A DNA stretch of 64,000 nucleotides from Limnobacter olei. GTDB lineage: Bacteria; Pseudomonadota; Gammaproteobacteria; Burkholderiales; Burkholderiaceae_B. Made by a program: the position numbers and the translations under genes. The stretch covers positions 1-64,000 of the forward strand of contig NZ_JARFJD010000017.1 in the NCBI RefSeq assembly GCF_029087225.1, read 5' to 3'. Below the pieces are notes generated by a model. That model was not told the DNA's origin, ran no database searches, and worked only from the letters and a program-made list of their open reading frames with translations. This document shows, in pieces, positions 58,114 to 64,000 of this stretch; the stretch's first letter is position 1; each line of letters opens with the position of its first letter.

Positions 58114-59785
58114 TTTGACGTGTAATTACCCACTGTTGGGCAATCGACAAAATATTGTTAACAACCCAGTACAGCACCAAACCAGCCGGGAAGAAAATAA
58201 ACATGACCGAGAACACCAAAGGCATGACCATCATGATTTTGGCTTGAACGGGATCGGGTGGCGTGGGATTCAACTTGGTCTGGATGAACATGGTTACCGC
58301 CATGATCACAGGCAAAATGTAGAAGGGATCCGGCGCAGCCAAATCGGTTACCCAACCCAACCACGGTGCATTGCGCATTTCAACACTGGCCAGCAATACC
58401 CAGTACAGAGCAATGAACACTGGGATCTGAATCAGAATGGGCATACATCCGCCCAAAGGATTGATTTTCTCGCGCTTGTACATTTCCATCATGGCGCGCT
58501 GGAAACCCATTTTGTCATCGCCATATTGTTCCTTCAGCTTTTGCATGCGCGGGCCAACTTTGCGCATTTTTGCCATGGACTTGTAGCTGGCTGCCGACAA
58601 GGGGAAAAACACCAACTTGATCAAAATGGTCAGTACCACAATGGCCCAACCCCAATTGCCAATATAACCGTGAATTTTTTCCAGTAACCAGTAAATGGGC
58701 TGGGCAATTACAGTGAGCCAGCCATAATCCACCACCAGATCCAGCCCGGGTGACAGAGCTTCCAGCACACTTTGATCTTGCGGACCGGTATAGAGTTTGG
58801 CTGCATATGCCGCAGTTTGTTCGGGCGCCAAAGTGCCGAGGCTGCTGACCAAACCAATGGAATACAGGTTGGAATCTACCTGGCGCGTGTAATTCTCGCG
58901 GGGACCATCCTGACCAATAATGGCCGACACAAAGTAGTGCTGAATCATGGCCAACCAGCCGGAATCAGCGGTTTTTACATAGTCTGCACTGCGATCGGCG
59001 ATGTCTTCAAACTTAATCTTCTGGTACTTCTTCTCAGGCGTATACACAGCCGGTCCTGTGAATGTTGCATACAGAGAAGAGTCACTTTCAAGCGGGTTGC
59101 CGTCACGCGTAATTTGTACATACGCACTGGGTGATACGGGCTCTGTGCCTATGTTGCGTGCATTGATCACAAGGTCAATGTCGTAGCGATTCTTGAAAAT
59201 TGTGTAGGTTGTTGTGTTTTCAACACCACCGCTTGTGGCTTTGAATACAAGCTTTAATTGATCCTGGCCGGGCGCAAACTCGGTAGAGCCCGACACCAGT
59301 TCAAACAAGGTACGGTGGTTGGGCGCGTCAGGTACACCCACCAAGCCAGCTTGGCCAACATAGGTTCGATTGGCTGTTTGTTCAAACAGTTGAACCGGCA
59401 ATTCCGGATTCTCGGCAGCAGGGTGATTCAGCAGCTTTGAAGTAATCAGTTGTGCGCCCTGGCTTGAAAACTGCAGTTCAAGCACATCGGTTTTAACAGT
59501 AATTGTTTGCGCAGCGGGTGCGGCTTGTGCAGTGCCCGAAGCGATTGCATTCGGATCAGCTGGAACATCACCAGCCGTTGGAGCCAATGCCTGAGGTAAG
59601 TCATTGGCCGCGCCAGAGCCAGCTGACGAACCGCTACCCTTAGAACCATCGCCTTTGTCGCTGGTTTGCGCGCCAGTGCTGAGGCCGAACAAGGTTGGCT
59701 TACCAATAGAAGCCTGATAATTGTCCCAAAGCATGATGAGAGACAAACTGAATATCATCAAGAGGACTAGCCTGCGCGTTTCCAT
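58085..59785 (-). CDS. yidC: Membrane protein insertase YidC
   Basis: A 566-residue inner-membrane insertase with an N-terminal helix (about 7-19), a large periplasmic domain (Gly/Ser/Ala-rich linker at about 45-70) and five C-terminal helices ('IYWLLEKIHGYIGNWGWAIVVLTILIKL', 'GGCMPILIQIPVFIALYWVLL'; only partial). The length is typical of gram-negative YidC. Confidence 0.97.
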   Translation of the reverse strand: METRRLVLLMIFSLSLIMLWDNYQASIGKPTLFGLSTGAQTSDKGDGSKGSGSSAGSGAANDLPQALAPTAGDVPADPNAIASGTAQAAPAAQTITVKTDVLELQFSSQGAQLITSKLLNHPAAENPELPVQLFEQTANRTYVGQAGLVGVPDAPNHRTLFELVSGSTEFAPGQDQLKLVFKATSGGVENTTTYTIFKNRYDIDLVINARNIGTEPVSPSAYVQITRDGNPLESDSSLYATFTGPAVYTPEKKYQKIKFEDIADRSADYVKTADSGWLAMIQHYFVSAIIGQDGPRENYTRQVDSNLYSIGLVSSLGTLAPEQTAAYAAKLYTGPQDQSVLEALSPGLDLVVDYGWLTVIAQPIYWLLEKIHGYIGNWGWAIVVLTILIKLVFFPLSAASYKSMAKMRKVGPRMQKLKEQYGDDKMGFQRAMMEMYKREKINPLGGCMPILIQIPVFIALYWVLLASVEMRNAPWLGWVTDLAAPDPFYILPVIMAVTMFIQTKLNPTPPDPVQAKIMMVMPLVFSVMFIFFPAGLVLYWVVNNILSIAQQWVITRQIESAPATAR

Positions 59786-59813
59786 TTAAATCCTTAATTA
59801 CTGAGCTTAATGA

Positions 59814-60089
59814 CTAAGAGTCGCGACTGGTGCGGCGCGTTTCAGGAACAGGGTCCACACCGCCAGCATTCCAGGGATTGCATCGACAAATGCGGCCTAA
59901 AGACAAAGCCGCGCCTTTCCATGCGCCATGAATTTTAACTGCTTCAAGGGCATATTCCGAGCAACTGGGGTAAAAACGGCAAGAAGGCGGGAAAAGAGGA
60001 CTGACAGCAAGCTGATAGCCACGGATCAGTGCTGTGATGGCACGCGCCGTGAGAGATCGTTGAAAAGTTGTTGGAGTTCTATCCACCAC
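59814..60089 (-). CDS. yidD: Membrane protein insertion efficiency factor YidD
   Basis: A small peripheral membrane protein of up to 91 residues: 'LIRGYQLAVSPLFPPSCRFYPSCSEYALEAV' contains the conserved Cys residues (C-x-y-P-S-C), then 'GRICRCNPWNAGGVDPVP'. No ATG is suitably placed; GTG 60089 or 60086 are possible, both overlapping rnpA by about 60 bases, which is common for this pair. The exact start is uncertain. Confidence 0.85.
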   Translation of the reverse strand: MVDRTPTTFQRSLTARAITALIRGYQLAVSPLFPPSCRFYPSCSEYALEAVKIHGAWKGAALSLGRICRCNPWNAGGVDPVPETRRTSRDS

Positions 60090-60394
60090 GCCGCTCGATC
60101 TGAATGACCTACTGCACACACTGGCTTGCTTAAGCGAACCAGGAATTTGCCTTGGTAGTTGCCCAGTGCTTCTTGGCAGGCATGGCGGATCAAACGTTTT
60201 AGCGTATTTCGATCCACGGCACGTTTGGCCAAGCGCTTGGGGATCAGTATTCCGAACTGCGGTGGGGTGTCTTCGAACAGTGCGTGAAGCATCAATCGAT
60301 CTGTTTTGGCCACTGGCCTGGTTTTTAACAGACCACCAAATGTTTCAGATCGAGTGATTTTTGTCGCATGCGACCCGGAACCCACCCTGTGCAA
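60026..60394 (-). CDS. rnpA: Ribonuclease P protein component
   Basis: A 122-residue basic protein helping RNase P process tRNA precursors. The RNR-type motif is seen as 'KRLAKRAVDRNTLKRLIRHACQEAL'. The start is TTG at 60394, with no in-frame ATG before the conserved region. It follows rpmH by 24 bp. Confidence 0.92.
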   Translation of the reverse strand: MHRVGSGSHATKITRSETFGGLLKTRPVAKTDRLMLHALFEDTPPQFGILIPKRLAKRAVDRNTLKRLIRHACQEALGNYQGKFLVRLSKPVCAVGHSDRAAWWIELQQLFNDLSRRVPSQH

Positions 60395-60418
60395 TTCAGA
60401 ATGTTCAAAGCGCCAGGC

Positions 60419-60553
60419 TTATACGGACAAACGTGCACGGCCCTTGGAGCGACGTGCGCGCAGCACGGCACGACCACCACGGGTGCGTGAACGTACCAAA
60501 AAGCCGTGTGTTCTTTGACGGCGAACTTTAGAAGGTTGATAAGTGCGTTTCAT
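60419..60553 (-). CDS. rpmH: 50S ribosomal protein L34
   Basis: A 44-residue, very basic ribosomal protein beginning [19 protein letters not shown] and ending RARLSV. ATG at 60553, TAA at 60419-60421. Standard position at the head of the rpmH-rnpA-yidD-yidC-mnmE run, divergent from dnaA. Confidence 0.98.
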   Translation of the reverse strand: MKRTYQPSKVRRQRTHGFLVRSRTRGGRAVLRARRSKGRARLSV

Positions 60554-60833
60554 GGCAAGCCTCTGGCCCACATGGGCTTAAAATTTGGCGAAAAATAGGT
60601 TAAAACTGGTTTGGCCCTTGGCTTGGCATATTAGACGAAGCCAATAAGGATCGAAGCTCATGCCAAGGGAACCCAAAATTATAGAGGCAAATTCTGGAAA
60701 AACCTAGAAAAATCTGCAAGTTCGCGTGAAGGCGGTCAATCGCTCACTCAATCCGTGGGGGTTTGGATACAATGGAGCGCTGAGTTTTAATTCCTGCAAA
60801 GCAGTTCATCCGAATAATAAGGCTGTTCATAAC
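60554..60833. promoter_or_regulatory. rpmH-dnaA divergent promoter region
   Basis: A 280-bp gene-free region. A TACAAT (60768-60773) could be the dnaA -10 on the plus strand, and TATAAT on the minus strand (60683-60678) the rpmH -10; neither has a strong -35. No consensus DnaA box was seen here, in contrast to the region after dnaA. Confidence 0.45.
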
Positions 60834-62225
60834 GTGATTGATCAATTCTGGAACCACTGTGTTGAAGCGCTTCGGAAGGAAATTCCAGCCCAACAGATCA
60901 AACTGTGGATCGAACCACTGACTGTGGTTGAATTTGATGAAGACACCGCCAGCCTGAGCATGGCTGCCCCGAACCGATTCAAGCTGGATTGGGTGCTCAA
61001 CAATTATGGCGGCCGTTTTAATGAACTGGCCACCGAGTTTTTTGGCTGCGACATGGCCATCCAATGGCAAGTGGCAGCAAAACAGGCCAGTCCTCTAACC
61101 GCGCCTGCCCCAGCCACAGCCAAAAACAGCAATGAAGCCGTAGCACAAGGTGCACCCAAAGTGGCAGCCGTAAAACGCGATGAGATCGCTGCCACGGTCT
61201 ATGAACGCAGCCGCTTGAATCGCGACCTTTGTTTTTCCAACTTCGTGTCAGGCCGCGCAAACCAGCTAGCCCGCGCCGCTGCAGAACAAGTGGCGTCCAA
61301 CCCGGGCGTTAGCTACAACCCACTGTTTTTGTATGGTGGTGTGGGCTTGGGCAAAACCCACCTGATTCATTCCATCGGCAACCGCCTGCTAGAGCAAAAT
61401 CCAAATACCCAAATTCGATACATCCATGCTGAACAGTACGTCAGCGATGTGGTCAAGGCCTATCAAAAAAAGGCATTTGAAGAATTCAAGCGCTCTTATT
61501 ACTCGCTCGACCTGCTTTTGATCGACGATATTCAGTTCTTCGGGGGCAAAAGCCGAACGCAAGAAGAATTTTTCTATGCATTTGAACAGTTAATTGCCGC
61601 AAAGAAGCAAATTATCATCACCAGCGACACCTATCCCAAAGACATTCAGGGGATGGATGACCGGCTGATTTCGCGTTTCAACAGCGGTTTGACCGTGGCC
61701 ATTGAACCTCCCGAACTTGAAATGCGGGTGGCCATTCTGCTGAAGAAAGCCGAACAGCAAAAAATACTGTTTTCGGAAGATGTGGCCTTTTTCGTGGCCA
61801 AACACATGCGCAGCAACATTCGCGAGCTGGAAGGCGCCTTGAGACGAATCATGGCATTTGCCAGTTTTCACAACAAGCCGGTGACCATGGACCTGGTGCG
61901 TGAAGCTTTGCGCGACATGATTTCAGTCCACCATGGCCAAGTGTCGGTTGAGAGTATTCAGAAAACAGTGGCTGATTACTACAAAATCAAGGTGGCAGAC
62001 ATGTTTTCAAAGCGCAGGCAAGCGCAAATCGTACTGCCGCGCCAAGTCGCCATGTATTTGGCCAAAGAATTAACCGAGAAAAGTTACGTGGAAATTGGTG
62101 AGTTGTTTGGTGGGAGAGACCACACCACGGTGCTGCATGCGGTAAACAAGATATCGGAATTGCGAAATCAGTCTTCAGAGTTGAACCATGCGCTGCACGT
62201 GCTGGACCAAACCCTGAAGGGTTGA
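60834..62225 (+). CDS. dnaA: Chromosomal replication initiator DnaA
   Basis: A 463-residue AAA+ initiator. GTG 60834 gives the normal start '[21 protein letters not shown]' (first residue Met), rather than the ATG 36 codons upstream whose residues do not fit the family. Walker A '[17 protein letters not shown]', Walker B '[10 protein letters not shown]', and the DnaA-box-binding signature '[18 protein letters not shown]' near the C-terminus are all present. Confidence 0.97.
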   Translation: MIDQFWNHCVEALRKEIPAQQIKLWIEPLTVVEFDEDTASLSMAAPNRFKLDWVLNNYGGRFNELATEFFGCDMAIQWQVAAKQASPLTAPAPATAKNSNEAVAQGAPKVAAVKRDEIAATVYERSRLNRDLCFSNFVSGRANQLARAAAEQVASNPGVSYNPLFLYGGVGLGKTHLIHSIGNRLLEQNPNTQIRYIHAEQYVSDVVKAYQKKAFEEFKRSYYSLDLLLIDDIQFFGGKSRTQEEFFYAFEQLIAAKKQIIITSDTYPKDIQGMDDRLISRFNSGLTVAIEPPELEMRVAILLKKAEQQKILFSEDVAFFVAKHMRSNIRELEGALRRIMAFASFHNKPVTMDLVREALRDMISVHHGQVSVESIQKTVADYYKIKVADMFSKRRQAQIVLPRQVAMYLAKELTEKSYVEIGELFGGRDHTTVLHAVNKISELRNQSSELNHALHVLDQTLKG

Positions 62226-62453
62226 TTTAGAATTGTGGATAACTGTGTAATAAGCGTGCAGAACAACACGAGTTATCCACAGAAAAAAAAGAACCTGGAA
62301 AATTCGAAAAAAGTTATCCACAGTATGCAGATCGAGTCCCGGAAGTTCTACACCCATTTTGAAAGAACCTAAGAAGCTCAATTCAAAGGAAAAAATAGAG
62401 TTGTCCACAGAATTGAATCAACTCTATTAACTAATCCTATAAGGAAATATTAA
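62226..62453. other. oriC: Probable replication origin (oriC) between dnaA and dnaN
   Basis: This 228-bp stretch holds DnaA boxes: TGTGGATAA (62234-62242), TTATCCACA (62273-62281 and 62314-62322) and a one-mismatch TTGTCCACA (62401-62409). An AT-rich block (about 62417-62453) lies next to dnaN and may be the unwinding element. The short length means further origin elements may lie elsewhere. Confidence 0.8.
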
Positions 62454-63560
62454 ATGGAATTAATTCATAGCTCACGCGATGCATTGGTTCGAAAACTGCA
62501 AATCGTCAGCAACATCGTGGAACGTCGAAACACCTTGCCGGTGTTGGCCAACATTCTGTTGAAAAAACAGGGCGGCCTGCTGACACTGCTGTCTTCAGAC
62601 ATTGAAATGCAGATACAAACCAGTGCAGAAGTGGGTGCGGGTGGTGAAGACACTGCAACCACCGTGGCTGCGAGGAAATTCCTGGATATTTTGAGATCAC
62701 TGCCAGAAGATTCGGATGTAATGGTGAAACTGGACGGCAAAAAGATGTCTGTGCAGGCCAAGAAAAGCCGTTTTGCCTTGCAAACCCTGCCTGCCGAAGA
62801 TTTCCCGCTGGTGCAGGAACCCAAAGAATGGGTGACACAAATCAGTTTGCCGCAAAAGATGCTCAAGAACCTGTTGGGCATGGTTCACTTTTCCATGGCT
62901 CAACAAGACCTGCGTTATTACCTGAACGGTGTTTTGTTGGTGATTGAAAGTGCTTGTGTTCGCGCTGTGGCCACCGATGGACACCGCCTGGCTTATGCCG
63001 ATGCACCTGGTCAAGGTGGCACTGCCAAGCATGAGGTGATTATTCCGCGTAAAACCGTGCTTGAGCTGTCACGTTTATTAAATGACACCGATGACACTGT
63101 AACGATTGATTTGGCGAGTAACCAGGCCAAATTCACTTTCTCGGATATCACCCTGATCACCAAGTTGGTGGAAGGCAAGTTCCCCGATTATCAACGCGTG
63201 ATTCCCAAAACCCATCAGCACCACGTGGTTATTTCTCGCGACGCCTTGTTGCACTCGCTTCAACGGGCCTCGATTTTGACCAGTGACAAATTCCGCGGTA
63301 TTCGCTGGGTGCTGGGTGCCAATGGTTTGACTATTGTGGCCAACAACTCGGATCAGGAAGAAGCCCGGGATGAAATGGAAGTCGAGTACCAAGGTCCTGA
63401 GATTGACGTGGGTTTTAACGTAAACTACCTGTTGGATGTGTTGAACAACCTCAAGTCGGAAACCGTGCAGTTTACGTTACAAGACGGAAACAGCAGTGCA
63501 CTGGTGACCACCCCAGGCAAAGACGATTTCAAGTATGTCGTCATGCCCATGCGTATTTAA
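62454..63560 (+). CDS. dnaN: DNA polymerase III sliding clamp (beta subunit)
   Basis: A 368-residue clamp protein made of three similar domains. 'IVERRNTLPVLANILLKKQGG' at the N-terminus, 'VATDGHRLAYADAP' in the middle and the terminal 'YVVMPMRI' are diagnostic. It follows the oriC region, 33 bp before gyrB. Confidence 0.98.
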   Translation: MELIHSSRDALVRKLQIVSNIVERRNTLPVLANILLKKQGGLLTLLSSDIEMQIQTSAEVGAGGEDTATTVAARKFLDILRSLPEDSDVMVKLDGKKMSVQAKKSRFALQTLPAEDFPLVQEPKEWVTQISLPQKMLKNLLGMVHFSMAQQDLRYYLNGVLLVIESACVRAVATDGHRLAYADAPGQGGTAKHEVIIPRKTVLELSRLLNDTDDTVTIDLASNQAKFTFSDITLITKLVEGKFPDYQRVIPKTHQHHVVISRDALLHSLQRASILTSDKFRGIRWVLGANGLTIVANNSDQEEARDEMEVEYQGPEIDVGFNVNYLLDVLNNLKSETVQFTLQDGNSSALVTTPGKDDFKYVVMPMRI

Positions 63561-63592
63561 AACGACAATAAAACGAAAACAACAACACTCTT

Positions 63593-64000
63593 ATGACTTC
63601 AGAAACACAGAACGGCGGTGATTTGCCCGTACAAAGCAACAACGCAGATTACGGCGAAGGTTCAATCCAGATTCTTGAAGGCCTGGAAGCGGTCCGAAAG
63701 CGACCCGGCATGTACATCGGTGACACTTCCGATGGCACCGGTTTGCATCACCTTGTGTTCGAAGTCGTTGACAACTCGATTGACGAGGCCTTGGCGGGTC
63801 ACTGCGATGACATCGTGGTGACGATTCATGCAGACAATTCAATCAGCGTGACTGACAACGGGCGGGGCATTCCGACCGGTGTAAAAATGGACGACAAGAA
63901 TGAGCCCAAGCGCTCTGCGTCTGAAATTGCGCTGACTGAATTGCATGCTGGCGGCAAATTCAACCAGAACAGCTACAAGGTTTCCGGTGGTTTGCACGGG
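63593..64000 (+). CDS. gyrB: DNA gyrase subunit B (partial, C-terminus off the window)
   Basis: The first 136 residues of the GHKL ATPase. '[21 protein letters not shown]', the ATP-binding '[16 protein letters not shown]' and 'DNGRGIPTG' are present. The frame is cut at the right window edge in the conserved 'YKVSGGLHG'. Confidence 0.97.
   Translation, partial: MTSETQNGGDLPVQSNNADYGEGSIQILEGLEAVRKRPGMYIGDTSDGTGLHHLVFEVVDNSIDEALAGHCDDIVVTIHADNSISVTDNGRGIPTGVKMDDKNEPKRSASEIALTELHAGGKFNQNSYKVSGGLHG

Noticed and set aside
63220-63235. CACGTG core in dnaN as a further parS
   Set aside because: The flanks (caccacgtggtta) do not match the parS arms; only the central palindrome is shared.

Overview
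The window looks like a chromosomal segment spanning the replication origin of a betaproteobacterium of the order Burkholderiales. Base composition is moderate, and the best overall fit is Limnobacter or a close relative; that genus call is inference from gene content and was not checked by search. The right end holds the classic origin block: rpmH, rnpA, yidD, yidC and mnmE on the minus strand, and dnaA, dnaN and the start of gyrB on the plus strand. DnaA boxes lie between dnaA and dnaN. About 20 kb to the left is mnmG-rsmG-parA-parB followed by the full ATP synthase operon atpIBEFHAGDC, all on the minus strand, with two parS-like sites just upstream of mnmG.

Layout. 1-5.4 kb: two gene pairs, each an NMT1/THI5-type periplasmic binding protein next to a sensor kinase, with no transporter genes. 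One kinase, cut by the window edge, has an ethylene-receptor-like membrane domain. 5.5-12.2 kb: a penicillin-acylase-type lipoprotein, methylmalonate-semialdehyde dehydrogenase, and a SulP transporter fused to STAS and cyclic-nucleotide-binding domains. 12.2-21.3 kb: an alpha/beta hydrolase, a CBS-domain protein, an NhaR-like regulator, a TerC protein, a cytochrome b561 plus two YceI proteins, a c-type cytochrome, a TetR/SDR divergent pair, an epimerase-like protein and a lone receiver. 21.3-29.4 kb (minus strand): Rep helicase, PriA, HemE, a CoA-binding protein, Hyi, a phosphoesterase, and a small unknown gene whose start codon lies in a hairpin. 29.5-36.6 kb: ATP synthase. 36.7-41.8 kb: chromosome partitioning and tRNA modification genes, plus a 0.6 kb gene-poor segment bracketed by parS sites. 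41.8-47.3 kb: a TSUP permease, GTP-type PEP carboxykinase, a MOSC protein, a DUF2805 protein, a DUF1499 protein and an unrecognised protein.

47.4-56.1 kb is a compact signalling island. It has a GAF/multi-PAS protein with no recognisable output domain, a stand-alone receiver, two paralogous NarL-type response regulators at opposite ends, a hybrid kinase with a C-terminal HPt, and two small exported sensory-type proteins (PstS-like and Cache-like). This island and the binding-protein/kinase pairs at the left end are the best candidates for undescribed systems: both seem to couple exported ligand-binding proteins to phosphorelays. No insertion sequences, CRISPR arrays, rRNA or tRNA genes were seen.
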